DNA of 64,000 nucleotides from Vibrio rotiferianus CAIM 577 = LMG 21460 (GTDB taxonomy: Bacteria > Pseudomonadota > Gammaproteobacteria > Enterobacterales > Vibrionaceae), in assembly GCF_002741985.1 (NCBI RefSeq), contig NZ_APHW01000028.1:1-64000 (forward strand), read 5' to 3'. Each line of letters opens with the position of its first letter. Within the stretch, counting starts at the first letter, position 1. The notes under the pieces are model-generated. The model made no database searches, was not told the DNA's origin, and saw only the letters and a list, made by a program, of their open reading frames with translations. Position numbers and translations under genes: made by a program. This document shows positions 8,377 to 18,085 of this stretch, one piece after another.

Positions 8377-8614
8377 AAAACAACCACATTTATTAGTTAA
8401 CTATACTTTTTATTTATTCTTTAATGATAATTGTATGATTTATAAAGTAATATGATTCGAATCAACAAATACCAGTACTAACACAAAAGTCACCTTTGCA
8501 ATATGGTTCTGATGGACGAACAATTAGGGGGCATTCAACCGAACAAGGCGCCTGCTGTCACCGCGAAGGCAACGCTATCCTTTCTTCCACCATTTCCAAA
8601 CGCCTAAAACGACG

Positions 8615-8639
8615 AAAGGCCGCTACAAGAGCGACCTTT
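8615..8639 (-). terminator. Possible terminator downstream of the structured block
   Basis: AAAGGTCGCT and AGCGGCCTTT (minus strand) form a ten-base stem with one wobble and a five-base loop. TCGTCGTTTT follows. The T-run is imperfect. Confidence 0.5.
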
Positions 8640-8726
8640 CTACGTATGGTATCAGCGGGTGACTTAACTGGGCAGGCACTCCTGACGTCACACTGGGTTT
8701 GAATTCACAAACTCCAGATACAACAA

Positions 8727-8748
8727 AGCCCCGACTTTCGTCGAGGCT
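8727..8748 (-). terminator. Terminator following tRNA-Leu
   Basis: On the minus strand AGCCTCGACGAAAGTCGGGGCT forms a stem with a GAAA tetraloop, followed by TTGTTGT. It lies 13 bases after the CCA end of the tRNA. Confidence 0.7.
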
Positions 8749-8761
8749 CTGTCTTGGAATA

Positions 8762-8846
8762 TGGTACCGGTGGGCGGACTTGAACCGCCACGCCCGAAGG
8801 CAACGGATTTTGAATCCGTCGTGTATACCAATTTCACCACACCGGC
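8762..8846 (-). tRNA. tRNA-Leu (anticodon CAA)
   Basis: An 85-base class II tRNA with encoded CCA. The anticodon loop reads TTCAAAA, giving anticodon CAA (codon UUG). The long variable arm TTGCCTTCGGGCG marks leucine tRNA, and the T-arm reads GCGGTTCAAGTCCGC. The acceptor stem GCCGGTG/CACCGGT has a G-T first pair. Confidence 0.95.
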
Positions 8847-8877
8847 ATCTCTAGGCTATCGCCCTTTGATGGTTGGC

Positions 8878-8905
8878 ATTATACGGAAGCTTTTGACCTA
8901 CGCAA
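8878..8905 (-). promoter_or_regulatory. Promoter of tRNA-Leu
   Basis: On the minus strand TTGCGT (8900-8905), a 16-base spacer and a perfect TATAAT (8878-8883) lie about 32 bases upstream of the mature tRNA 5' end. Confidence 0.75.
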
Positions 8906-9003
8906 GCAGAAAAACCTTTAATAACTATCGTTTGCTGATAATTTCGCCACAAAGTGTGACAAAGAAGATCTTAGCTTAGCTAACCCTACAAACTGCTCAG
9001 CCC

Positions 9004-9669
9004 TTATAAGCGGTTAACGGTAATATCCGAAACATAACCATTGCCAACGCTAGAGAGTGCATCATGAATCATCGTCGCTGCATCACCTGCACTCATAAAA
9101 CCGCTAGTATCTAGTGATTTGCCACTAGTCTCCCAAAACTCCGTTGCCATACCGCCAGGATAAACGGCGATAATCTTCATCGGTTTGCCTTTTAGCTCCA
9201 TACGAACGGACTCAATTAAACCTTTTACTGCCCACTTCACTGCGCAATAAGTCGATTCTTGTGCCTTTGGTAACTGTGCAGCTGTAGACATCACCATCAC
9301 GACGCTGATTGGTTGATCTTGATAGCGCTTTACTAACTCTCTCAGGACATGAATCGCCGAAGTGAGATTATTTTCAATTAGCTTTTTAATCTCTTGCGGG
9401 TCTTGCTCTGCTAACAAACCAAAATAACCACTTCCAGCACAATGAATCAGAGTCGAGGGCGTTTGAGGTAACTCATCAAACAAACGCTCAACTTGATATG
9501 CGTCGATAAGATCACAGCTTCTCGTCTGAGCTTTGTTTGAGAGATGTTGAGCCAGCGTATCTAACTTCTCTTCACTACGACCTGTTAGCAGGGTTTCTTT
9601 ACCTTGAGCATCATACAATTTGGCCAGTTGAGCTCCTAAGCCACTGCTTGCGCCTGTAATTACGATCAT
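9004..9669 (-). CDS. Short-chain dehydrogenase/reductase
   Basis: A 221-residue classical SDR oxidoreductase. The Rossmann motif TGASSGLG is at residues 5-12 and HCAGSG stands for the usual NNAG. The catalytic serine lies in MSTAA and the YCAVK motif holds the catalytic Tyr-Lys pair. An Arg shortly after the first motif (LLTGRSEEKL) suggests NADP preference. It stands alone, divergent from the RDD gene and downstream of nothing in the same direction. The substrate cannot be inferred. Confidence 0.85.
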   Translation of the reverse strand: MIVITGASSGLGAQLAKLYDAQGKETLLTGRSEEKLDTLAQHLSNKAQTRSCDLIDAYQVERLFDELPQTPSTLIHCAGSGYFGLLAEQDPQEIKKLIENNLTSAIHVLRELVKRYQDQPISVVMVMSTAAQLPKAQESTYCAVKWAVKGLIESVRMELKGKPMKIIAVYPGGMATEFWETSGKSLDTSGFMSAGDAATMIHDALSSVGNGYVSDITVNRL

Positions 9670-9905
9670 CTTGCACCTCTAACTATGTCATTCGTAATCT
9701 TCTTTACTAAGCAAGGTAACGCATGTTTGACGGTTTCACAGTTTGTATGATACGAACTTTGAACTGGGTTACTTTGTGAGTCACGATAAAGTCATTTTGA
9801 ACACGTGATTTGTTTACAATTAGAGACTCTGTGCGTTAGCTCTCTTTTCACCGGCGGACGGAATCTATATTCTGACGCACGATTTTAAAGGTAAGTAATG
9901 GAATT

Positions 9906-10385
9906 ATGACTACTTCTACAACTCTTCCACCAGCGTTTTTTTTCCGTCGACTCGCAGCGTTGTTTTACGACACGCTGATTATCCTTGCGATTGAGATGAT
10001 GGCGGCAGGTGTAGTAATGGCGATTGTCTTTGCGCTGAACGCGGCAGGATTGCTGAGCTATGGAGAATATGTGGATGCAGCAGATATGCTAGGAAAGCAT
10101 CCGGTATTAAGCCCATTGTTCACGCTGTATCTTGCTGTGGTATGGATCTACTTTTTTGTGTTCTTCTGGACTCGTGCGGGGCAAACCTTAGGTATGCGAG
10201 CTTGGAAGATACAAGTACGTAATAGCAAAGATGGTGCACCAATTACAGTGACACAGGCTCTTATTCGTATAGCGACATCTGGTTTTGGTCTGGCTAACCT
10301 AACGGTGCCAATTGACCCTCAAAAACGTGGTTTCCACGATATTTGGGCAAAAACGGAAGTCGTGGTCTTGCCTAAAGCAAAATAG
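9906..10385 (+). CDS. RDD family membrane protein
   Basis: A 159-residue inner-membrane protein with the RDD signature. FFRRLAALFYDTLI forms the first part of the domain. Hydrophobic segments lie at about residues 20-45 and 72-90. GQTLGMRAWKIQV and KRGFHDIWAKT are the conserved cytoplasmic segments. Family members have no settled function, although some affect ion or export processes. The downstream hairpin at 10411-10436 separates it from convergent lptG. Confidence 0.85.
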   Translation: MTTSTTLPPAFFFRRLAALFYDTLIILAIEMMAAGVVMAIVFALNAAGLLSYGEYVDAADMLGKHPVLSPLFTLYLAVVWIYFFVFFWTRAGQTLGMRAWKIQVRNSKDGAPITVTQALIRIATSGFGLANLTVPIDPQKRGFHDIWAKTEVVVLPKAK

Positions 10386-10410
10386 CTTAGTGGCAAAAGT
10401 AGAATAAAAA

Positions 10411-10436
10411 AAGGAAGGCACGGTGCCTTCCTTTTT
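10411..10436. terminator. Bidirectional terminator between RDD gene and lptG
   Basis: AAGGAAGGCACGGTGCCTTCC forms a GC-rich stem flanked by A- and T-runs on the two sides. It serves the convergent genes on both strands. Confidence 0.85.
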
Positions 10437-10458
10437 CATATTTATCGCTTTTGAAAAC

Positions 10459-11529
10459 CTACAGTTTTCTTCTTAGCAAAGATACTGCAATGGCTAGGAA
10501 CACCAAGCTTGGCGCTAGTGCGCCGAATACAGGCGGTATGCCATATACCAAGGTAAGTGGTCCAAAGAACTCACTGGATATATAGAAAGTAAAACCCGCT
10601 ACCACGCCTGAGAGTACCCTTGCGCCCATGGTAACACTACGTAACGGTCCAAAGACAAACGACAACGCCATCAGCATCATAACTGCAATAGACAGCGGCT
10701 GAGATAACTTACGCCAAAATGCCAACTCATACCGCGAGGCGTCCTGCTCTGAGGCTTTCAAATACGTTACGTAATCATACAAACCACTTAGAGAGAGCTC
10801 TTCGGGCTTCACCGTTACGACTGCCAGTTTGTCTGGCGCCAATGAGGTATGCCACTCCATCTGTTCCACTTGACGCTTAGAAATGACATTTTCATTCTGC
10901 ATATCAGTAACTTGAACATTGTGCATTAGCCAATTATTGTTATTTTGATAATCAACTTCTTCAGAAAAGATCACTTTTTCAAGATTCTTATCGTCATCAA
11001 AACGCCACATATTCAAGCCGTACAGCTTTTCATCTTCGACTTTACCGATAAAGATGAAGTCATTCGCATCTTTTGCCCATACGCCGGCTCGTACAGAGAC
11101 AATACTCCCTCCAGACAGCGCAAATGAGCGTAAGTCTCGTGCCATTTTCTGAGCTTCAGGGGCTCCCCACTGACCGAGCGTCATCACGATAAGCATCAAT
11201 GGCACCGCAGTTTTAAGCACCGATAGACCGATATCCAACTTAGAGAAACCCGATGCTTGCATAACAACCAGTTCAGAACTTGATGCCAGCATACCTAAAC
11301 CAATCAATGCCCCCAATAAAGCTGCCATAGGGAAAAACATTTCAATGTCTCTAGGCACACTTAGTAGGACAAAATACAATGCATGAAGTAAGTCATAAGC
11401 ACCCTTTCCTACTTTTCGCAATTGTTCTACGTATTTGATTATCCCTGAGAGGCCAACGAAGGTCGCTAAAACCAAGGCTGTTGTAGAAATAATTGTTCTA
11501 CCTATGTAAAGGTCTAGAATTTTAAACAC
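10459..11529 (-). CDS. lptG: LPS export ABC transporter permease LptG
   Basis: A 356-residue inner-membrane permease of the Lpt machine, which extracts LPS from the inner membrane together with LptF and the ATPase LptB (encoded at 35126-35851). The N-terminal segment LDLYIGRTIISTTALVLATF is a membrane helix, and more helices follow before a periplasmic jellyroll-like domain (about 130-260). Three C-terminal helices end the protein. It starts three bases after lptF, so the two are translationally close. The divergent pepA gene is the usual neighbour in gammaproteobacteria. Confidence 0.93.
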   Translation of the reverse strand: MFKILDLYIGRTIISTTALVLATFVGLSGIIKYVEQLRKVGKGAYDLLHALYFVLLSVPRDIEMFFPMAALLGALIGLGMLASSSELVVMQASGFSKLDIGLSVLKTAVPLMLIVMTLGQWGAPEAQKMARDLRSFALSGGSIVSVRAGVWAKDANDFIFIGKVEDEKLYGLNMWRFDDDKNLEKVIFSEEVDYQNNNNWLMHNVQVTDMQNENVISKRQVEQMEWHTSLAPDKLAVVTVKPEELSLSGLYDYVTYLKASEQDASRYELAFWRKLSQPLSIAVMMLMALSFVFGPLRSVTMGARVLSGVVAGFTFYISSEFFGPLTLVYGIPPVFGALAPSLVFLAIAVSLLRRKL

Positions 11530-11532
11530 AGC

Positions 11533-12639
11533 TTACACGAGCCTCTTCTTGCGGAATTTATCTTTAACTTTTCTGACAGGCACACTGTCCATCATGTTTG
11601 CCATAACAGCGACTATAAGTAGCATTATATTAATGGGCCACATACCAACATATGTAGGTAAAGAGCCATCCTCAATTGCCGACTTTGTTGCACTCATAGC
11701 TAAGAAGTAAGCTAGGTAAATCAATATAGCTGGACCCATTTTGGCAAATCGCCCCTGACGTGGGTTCACCGCAGACAAGGGAATGACTAACATGGTCAAA
11801 AGTGGAATACATACAAATAGCGAAATACGCCATTGCAATTCGGCTTGGGCATGGCGACTAGGATGACCAATCAAATCTACTGTAGCAAAGGCCTCCCAAT
11901 CTCGACCTTTGTGTTTTACTTCCCTCTGACCGATTAGGCCTTCGTACTCATCAAACTTTGTTACCATATACTCAACACGAGTTGGCACGCCTTCATAACG
12001 CGTCCCATCTTGCATTGTAATAACCTGACGGCCATCTGATAGCTCTTTCACAACCCCTGAGGTCGAAAAAATCACGCTTGGTAAGATCGAGTCTCTTGGA
12101 CGCATTTGAGCCACGAACACATGCTTAAGCTCGTTGTCTCTTATATCATCAATAAAAACAACTGAAGACCCATCAGGTGTACCTTGGAATTGTCCTTTCT
12201 TGAGCAAATCAACGCTATTTTCAGAAGCAACTTGTTCTAGGAGAGACTCTACTTTGTCTTGAGACCAAGGGGACAACCACAACGAGTTAAAAGCAGCAAC
12301 GCTTGACGTAATGACAGCTAAAGACAAGGCGGCCTGGATCAAAAATTTATTCCCAATCCCCGTCGCATTCATTACCACAATTTCACTCTCTGCGTATAAG
12401 CGGCCAAAAGTGATCAATATGCCGATATACAAACTCAAAGGCAGCATTAATAACCCCATCGCTGGCATGTTTAAGCCAACAATAGAAAAAATTAATCCTG
12501 CTGGGATGTCTCCGTCTGAAGCATCGGCAAGAACACTGATAAACTTCTGGCTCACAAACACCAAAAAAAGTACGAAAAAGATCGCAAATTGACTCTTGAG
12601 TGTTTCGCGGATCAAATATCTAACAATAATCACGCTCAA
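11533..12639 (-). CDS. lptF: LPS export ABC transporter permease LptF
   Basis: A 368-residue partner of LptG. It has an N-terminal helix (VIIVRYLIRETLKSQFAIFF), a SEIVVMNATG coupling-helix region that contacts LptB, a periplasmic domain, and C-terminal helices with IPLSAVNPRQGR. It is the first gene of the lptF-lptG pair on the minus strand, divergent from pepA across a 194-base gap that must hold both promoters. Confidence 0.93.
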   Translation of the reverse strand: MSVIIVRYLIRETLKSQFAIFFVLFLVFVSQKFISVLADASDGDIPAGLIFSIVGLNMPAMGLLMLPLSLYIGILITFGRLYAESEIVVMNATGIGNKFLIQAALSLAVITSSVAAFNSLWLSPWSQDKVESLLEQVASENSVDLLKKGQFQGTPDGSSVVFIDDIRDNELKHVFVAQMRPRDSILPSVIFSTSGVVKELSDGRQVITMQDGTRYEGVPTRVEYMVTKFDEYEGLIGQREVKHKGRDWEAFATVDLIGHPSRHAQAELQWRISLFVCIPLLTMLVIPLSAVNPRQGRFAKMGPAILIYLAYFLAMSATKSAIEDGSLPTYVGMWPINIMLLIVAVMANMMDSVPVRKVKDKFRKKRLV

Positions 12640-12833
12640 ATTACCTATACAAAACTTGTTTTTTTGGTCGAATCACTATAGTTTCCCGTTGAACCATTTA
12701 TTTTTTTAAAAATTATAAACTAGATGTTAGCGCTTAAATCAGCTCTATTGGTAAGACCTGAGCTTAAATTCAACAAGTAAGCGATCATTATCTAACATTT
12801 AGAGCAATTTGTCTTCAGGATGTAGGAGTACGC

Positions 12834-14342
12834 ATGGAGTTCAGTGTTAAAAGTGGCAGTCCAGAGAAACAACGTAGCGCATGTATCGTTGTTGGTGTGT
12901 TTGAACCACGTCGCCTTTCTCCAGTAGCCGAGCAACTTGATAAAATCAGTGACGGTTACATCAGTTCACTACTTCGCCGTGGTGATCTAGAGGGTAAACC
13001 TGGTCAGATGCTGCTACTGCATCAAGTACCAGGTGTTTTGTCAGAGCGCGTTCTACTCGTAGGTTGTGGTAAAGAACGTGAGCTAGGCGAGCGCCAGTAC
13101 AAGGAAATCATTCAAAAGACGATCAGCACACTTAATGAAACAGGTTCTATGGAAGCAGTATGTTTCCTAACTGAACTGCACGTTAAAGGTCGCGATACGT
13201 ACTGGAAAGTACGTCAAGCTGTTGAAGCGACTAAAGATGGTCTTTACACATTTAACCAGTTCAAGAGCGTTAAGCCGGAAACTCGTCGTCCACTACGTAA
13301 GTTAGTGTTCAACGTACCGACACGTCGTGAACTGAACCTAGGTGAGAAAGCAATCACTCACGGTCTAGCCATTTCTTCTGGTGTAAAAGCATCAAAAGAT
13401 CTTGGCAACATGCCACCAAACGTTGCAAACCCAGCTTACCTTGCATCTCAAGCTCGTCGCCTTGCTGACGACTACGAAACAGTAACCACCAAGATCATTG
13501 GTGAACAAGAGATGGAAAAACTGGGCATGACATCTTACCTAGCAGTAGGTCGTGGTTCGAAAAACGAATCAATGATGTCTATCATCGAATACAAAGGTAA
13601 CCCAGAGTCAGAAGCAAAACCTATCGTACTAGTTGGTAAAGGTCTGACGTTCGATTCAGGCGGTATCTCTCTCAAACCTGGTGAAGGTATGGATGAGATG
13701 AAGTACGACATGTGTGGTGCGGCATCTGTATTCGGTACAATGAAAGCGCTAGCGAAGCTAAACCTACCAATCAACGTTATTGGTGTCCTAGCAGGCTGTG
13801 AAAACATGCCTGGCAGCAACGCTTACCGTCCTGGTGACATCCTAACAACCATGTCTGGTCAAACCGTAGAAGTACTGAACACGGATGCGGAAGGTCGTCT
13901 TGTTCTTTGTGACGCACTGACTTACGTAGAGCGTTTCGAACCAGACTGCGTAGTTGACGTTGCAACGCTAACTGGTGCTTGTGTTATCGCACTAGGCCAC
14001 CATATCAGCGGCGTAATCTCTAACCACAACCCACTTTCTCATGAGCTAGTAAACGCTTCTGAGCAAGCGAGTGACCGTGCTTGGCGTCTACCAATGGCAG
14101 ACGAATACCACGAGCAGTTGAAGAGCCCATTTGCTGACATGGCAAATATCGGTGGTCGTCCTGCTGGCACTATCACTGCGGGTTGCTTCCTGTCTAAGTT
14201 TGCTAAGAAGTACAACTGGGCACACGTCGATATCGCAGGTACTGCGTGGAAATCAGGCGCAGCGAAAGGCTCAACGGGCCGTCCTGTCTCAATGCTTGTC
14301 CAATTCCTTTTGAACCGCAGCGGCCAAGAGACAGAAGAGTAA
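12834..14342 (+). CDS. pepA: Leucyl aminopeptidase PepA
   Basis: A 502-residue M17 cytosolic aminopeptidase; the E. coli enzyme is 503. The two-metal site is intact: [23 protein letters not shown] and [14 protein letters not shown] hold the Lys, Asp and Glu ligands. Beyond peptide turnover, PepA in E. coli acts as a DNA-bending accessory in Xer recombination and carAB control. That role is family knowledge only. AGGAGTACGC precedes the ATG. A strong terminator follows the stop. Confidence 0.95.
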   Translation: MEFSVKSGSPEKQRSACIVVGVFEPRRLSPVAEQLDKISDGYISSLLRRGDLEGKPGQMLLLHQVPGVLSERVLLVGCGKERELGERQYKEIIQKTISTLNETGSMEAVCFLTELHVKGRDTYWKVRQAVEATKDGLYTFNQFKSVKPETRRPLRKLVFNVPTRRELNLGEKAITHGLAISSGVKASKDLGNMPPNVANPAYLASQARRLADDYETVTTKIIGEQEMEKLGMTSYLAVGRGSKNESMMSIIEYKGNPESEAKPIVLVGKGLTFDSGGISLKPGEGMDEMKYDMCGAASVFGTMKALAKLNLPINVIGVLAGCENMPGSNAYRPGDILTTMSGQTVEVLNTDAEGRLVLCDALTYVERFEPDCVVDVATLTGACVIALGHHISGVISNHNPLSHELVNASEQASDRAWRLPMADEYHEQLKSPFADMANIGGRPAGTITAGCFLSKFAKKYNWAHVDIAGTAWKSGAAKGSTGRPVSMLVQFLLNRSGQETEE

Positions 14343-14360
14343 TTTCTGAACAAAATCTCA

Positions 14361-14382
14361 AAGGGCCGCAAGGCCCTTTTTT
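14361..14382 (+). terminator. Terminator after pepA
   Basis: AAGGGCCGCAAGGCCC followed by TTTTTT forms a textbook rho-independent terminator 19 bases after the pepA stop. Confidence 0.85.
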
Positions 14383-14457
14383 ATTACCTCGATTTTCTTA
14401 ATTGAAAATGGGACTTATGATGGTCTTAGGATGAGACCAACGGCAAGTGAGAGAATG

Positions 14458-14907
14458 ATGCAAACTGCAACTTTCTACATCATTAAAGAAGATAGCCCGC
14501 AAGCAACCGTGGCTGGCTTTGAAGAATACATCGTGTTTTTGGCTCAGCACTTTGCTCGCCAAGGCGCAAAAGTGTACTTGAATTGCGAAGATAAACCGCA
14601 CGCTGAACAACTCGCCGAAACCTTTTGGCAAATTGATGCAGATAAGTTCATGGCACATAATCTCGTAGGCGAAGGACCGAAATACGCCACCAATATTGAG
14701 ATCGGCCATAACGGCGTAAAGCCGAATTGGAATCGTCAGTTAGTAATTAATTTGGCGGAAAATGAGACAACCTTTGCGAACAAGTTTGCTCAAGTGGTAG
14801 ACTTCGTGCCTTGCGAAGAAAAAGCTAAACAGCTCGCAAGAGAAAGGTATAAAATTTACCGTCAGGCAGGTTATCAACTGCAAACGATCGAAATTCAATA
14901 TCCTTAA
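14458..14907 (+). CDS. holC: DNA polymerase III chi subunit
   Basis: The chi subunit links the clamp loader to SSB. From ATG 14458 it is 149 residues (MQTATFYIIKED). Conserved features include FYII near the start, ARQGAKVYLNCEDKPHAEQLAETFW, and NWNRQLVINLAE in the middle. An ATG directly before it (14455) and one at 14431 are alternatives. I favour 14458 because GAGAGA sits six bases upstream and homologues begin at this point. pepA-holC-valS is the standard gammaproteobacterial order. Confidence 0.92.
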   Translation: MQTATFYIIKEDSPQATVAGFEEYIVFLAQHFARQGAKVYLNCEDKPHAEQLAETFWQIDADKFMAHNLVGEGPKYATNIEIGHNGVKPNWNRQLVINLAENETTFANKFAQVVDFVPCEEKAKQLARERYKIYRQAGYQLQTIEIQYP

Positions 14908-14909
14908 CG

Positions 14910-14963
14910 GTCAATCCTTATAGTTAAGCTCTCCACTCAGAGAGTTCACTTATAAAGATTGAC
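14910..14963 (+). promoter_or_regulatory. Long imperfect hairpin upstream of valS
   Basis: GTCAATC (14910-14916) pairs with GATTGAC (14957-14963). TTATA/TATAA and CTCTC/GAGAG continue the stem to a six-base loop. It occupies most of the holC-valS gap, 38 bases before the valS start codon. There is no T-run, so a processing or translational role is possible. Confidence 0.45.
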
Positions 14964-15001
14964 TTAGATTCAACCATCAACGTATCCATTAAAAGAGCGC
15001 T

Positions 15002-17859
15002 ATGGAAAAGACATACAACCCAACTTCAATCGAACAAGCTCTGTATCAGACTTGGGAAGAAAAAGGCTACTTCAAGCCACACGGTGACACTACTAAAGAA
15101 GCTTACAGCATCATGATCCCGCCACCGAACGTCACTGGTAGCCTACATATGGGCCACGCGTTCCAAGACACGATCATGGATACTCTTATCCGTTGTGAGC
15201 GCATGAAGGGCAAGAACACTCTTTGGCAAGTAGGTACTGACCACGCAGGTATCGCAACTCAGATGGTTGTTGAGCGTAAGATCGCTGCAGAAGAAGGCAA
15301 AACAAAACACGATTACGGTCGTGAAGCTTTCATCGACAAAATCTGGGAATGGAAAGGCGAATCTGGCGGTACTATCACTAAGCAGCTTCGTCGTCTTGGC
15401 GCATCTGTAGACTGGGATCGTGAGCGCTTTACGATGGACGATGGTCTATCTAACGCGGTTCAAGAAGTGTTCGTACGTCTATACGAAGACGACCTAATCT
15501 ACCGCGGTAAGCGTCTAGTTAACTGGGATCCAAAATTACACACAGCGATTTCAGATCTAGAAGTAGAGAACAAAGACACCAAAGGCAACATGTGCACTTC
15601 CGCTACCCACTAGCGGATGGCGTTAAAACAGCGGATGGCAAAGACTACATCGTTGTTGCAACCACTCGTCCAGAGACCATGCTAGGCGATACTGGTGTTG
15701 CGGTTAACCCAGAAGATCCACGTTACAAAGATCTTATCGGTAAAGAAATCATCCTTCCTATTGTTGATCGTCGCATCCCAATCGTGGGCGATGAGCACGC
15801 AGATATGGAAAAAGGTACTGGCTGTGTGAAAATCACACCTGCGCACGACTTCAACGACTACGAAGTTGGTAAGCGCCACCAGCTACCAATGATCAACATT
15901 CTGACTTTCGACGCGAACATCCGTGACGCTTCTGAAGTATTCAACACTAACGGCGAAGCAAGCGACGCATACAGCACTGAGCTACCAGCTAAGTACCACG
16001 GTATGGAGCGTTTTGCTGCTCGTAAAGCTATCGTTGCTGAATTCGACGAGCTAGGTCTACTTGAAGAAGTGAAAGATCACGATCTACAAGTTCCTTACGG
16101 CGACCGTGGTGGCGTGGTTATCGAACCAATGCTAACTGACCAATGGTACGTACGTACTGCACCTCTAGCGAAAACAGCGGTTGAAGCAGTAGAAAACGGC
16201 GACATCCAATTCGTTCCTAAGCAATACGAAAACATGTACTTCTCTTGGATGCGTGACGTTCAAGACTGGTGTATCTCTCGTCAGCTATGGTGGGGTCACC
16301 GCATCCCAGCTTGGTACGACAACCAAGGTAATGTTTACGTAGGTCGTGACGAAGAAGAAGTTCGTAAGAACAACAACCTAGAGTCAGTTATTGAACTTCA
16401 CCAAGACGAAGACGTACTGGATACATGGTTCTCTTCTGCACTATGGACGTTCGGTACTCAAGGTTGGCCAGAGCAAACTGACGATCTGAAAGTATTCCAC
16501 CCTTCAGACGTACTAGTGACTGGTTTCGACATCATCTTCTTCTGGGTTGCACGCATGATCATGATGACCATGCACTTCGTGAAAGACGAAAACGGCAAAC
16601 CACAAGTACCATTTAAGACGGTTTACGTTACTGGTCTAATCCGTGACGAAAACGGCGACAAGATGTCTAAGTCGAAAGGTAACGTACTTGACCCAATCGA
16701 CATGATCGATGGTATCGACCTAGAGTCTCTAGTAGAGAAGCGTTGTGGCAACATGATGCAGCCTCAGCTAGCGAAGAAGATCGAGAAGAACACTCGCAAG
16801 ACGTTTGAAAACGGTATCGAAGCATACGGTACAGACGCACTACGTTTCACTCTTGCAGCAATGGCATCAACAGGTCGCGATATCAACTGGGATATGAAGC
16901 GTCTTGAAGGTTACCGTAACTTCTGTAACAAACTATGGAACGCAAGCCGTTACGTAATGATGAACACAGAAGAGCAAGATTGTGGCTTCAACGGTGGTGA
17001 GATTGAATACTCACTAGCGGACAAGTGGATCGAGTCTCAGTTTGAACTAGCGGCGAAAGCGTTCAACAACCATATCGACAACTTCCGTCTAGATATGGCG
17101 TCTAACACGCTTTACGAATTCATCTGGAACCAATTCTGTGACTGGTACCTAGAGCTAACTAAACCAGTTCTATGGAAAGGTACAGAAGCGCAACAGCGTG
17201 GTACTCGCCGTACACTAATCACGGTTCTTGAGAAGACTCTACGTCTAGCTCACCCAGTGATTCCTTACATCACTGAAACTATCTGGCAAAGCATCAAGCC
17301 ACTAGTTGAAGGTGTAGAAGGTGAGACAATCATGCTTCAAGCACTGCCTCAATTCGACGAAGCAAACTTCAACCAAGAAGCGCTAGACGATATTGAATGG
17401 GTGAAAGCGTTCATTACAAGTATCCGTAACCTACGTGCTGAATACGACATCAACCCAGGTAAGCCGCTTGACGTTATGCTGAAAGCTGCAAACGCAGAAG
17501 ACGCAGCTCGTCTAGAAGCAAACAAACAAGTACTGATGTCTCTAGCGAAACTAGAATCTGTACGCGTACTTGCTGCTGACGAAGAAACGCCAGCGTGTGC
17601 GACAGCATTGGTTGCTAAGTCTGAGCTGATGATCCCAATGGCAGGTCTGATCGACAAAGATGCAGAGCTTGCTCGTCTAGATGGCGAAATCAAGAAGACT
17701 CACGGCGAAATCAAGCGTATCGAAGGCAAACTAGGTAACGAAGGCTTCGTAGCGAAAGCGCCTGAAGCGGTTGTTGCTAAAGAGCGTGAGAAGCTTGAAG
17801 GCTACAAAGAGACACTAGCTAAGCTAGAAGAGCAGAAGACAACGATCGCTGCACTTTAA
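15002..17859 (+). pseudogene. valS: Valyl-tRNA synthetase, reading frame broken by one missing base
   Basis: ValRS charges tRNA-Val and is essential. Two overlapping frames make up one enzyme: 15002-15613 (203 codons) and a second frame from about 15592 to 17859. Inserting one base near 15593, where ATG TG CAC should read ATG TGG CAC (Met-Trp-His-Phe-Arg-Tyr), gives 952 residues, against 951 in E. coli. All landmarks are present: the HIGH-type motif HMGH at about residues 49-52, the editing domain, KMSKS and the C-terminal coiled coil. No second valS copy is visible in the window. The break is therefore most likely a sequencing or assembly error. If real, the gene would depend on ribosomal frameshifting. 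Confidence 0.93.
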
Positions 17860-17886
17860 TCGCTAAAGGCTAGAATAAAAGAATCA

Positions 17887-17917
17887 AAGGGTTGGTGTGA
17901 AAGCATCAACCCTTTTT
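17887..17917 (+). terminator. Terminator after valS
   Basis: AAGGGTTGGTG pairs with CATCAACCCTT, followed by TTTT, 28 bases downstream of the valS stop. Confidence 0.8.
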
Positions 17918-18026
17918 GCATTTTATCACTCGGAAAGCTTTCAAAGATATTCACTCTTCTCCCCTAGTCTCCCTCCTATTTAATAGTTTTTACCTATCAA
18001 ACTAATCTTAACTGCCCATTAGATTT

Positions 18027-18045
18027 AATGATAATAATTCTCAAT
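18027..18045. promoter_or_regulatory. Candidate Fur box
   Basis: TGATAATAATTCTCA (18029-18043) matches the 7-1-7 Fur consensus TGATAATnATTATCA at all but one position. It is about 45 bases upstream of the DUF2061 gene. Iron control of that gene is inferred. Confidence 0.5.
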
Positions 18046-18085
18046 AATAGACCTATCGAAACAACACAACGATTGAGTAATTATC

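Larger units (their letters stand above)
8496..8760 (-). other. GC-rich structured intergenic block; possible ncRNA downstream of tRNA-Leu
   Basis: This block is visibly richer in G+C than the sequence to its left. It contains a compact set of nested inverted repeats. GTAT/ATAC (8649-8652 with 8718-8721) encloses two hairpins: GTGAC/GTCAC (8659-8663 with 8687-8691) with inner CAGG/CCTG, and CTGGGTTTG (8693-8701) paired with CAAACTCCAG (8708-8717) with one bulge. On the minus strand this fold is followed by a terminator-like hairpin at 8615-8639. A further small hairpin occurs around 8550-8570. It matches no RNA family I recognise. A small RNA cotranscribed with tRNA-Leu is one reading; a decayed element is another. 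Confidence 0.35.

Noticed and set aside
8645..8725. A second, degenerate tRNA next to tRNA-Leu
   Set aside because: Parts resemble D- and T-arms, but the loops have the wrong sizes, the acceptor is only four or five pairs, and there is no anticodon arm or CCA in register. Better seen as another structured RNA or remnant.
8761..8979. Plus-strand frame starting MVPVGGLEPP
   Set aside because: This is the familiar spurious translation of the complement of a tRNA gene.
15592..17859. A separate shorter ValRS-like gene beginning at the GTG at 15592
   Set aside because: It lacks the HIGH motif and starts mid-domain; it is simply the second part of the frame-broken valS.
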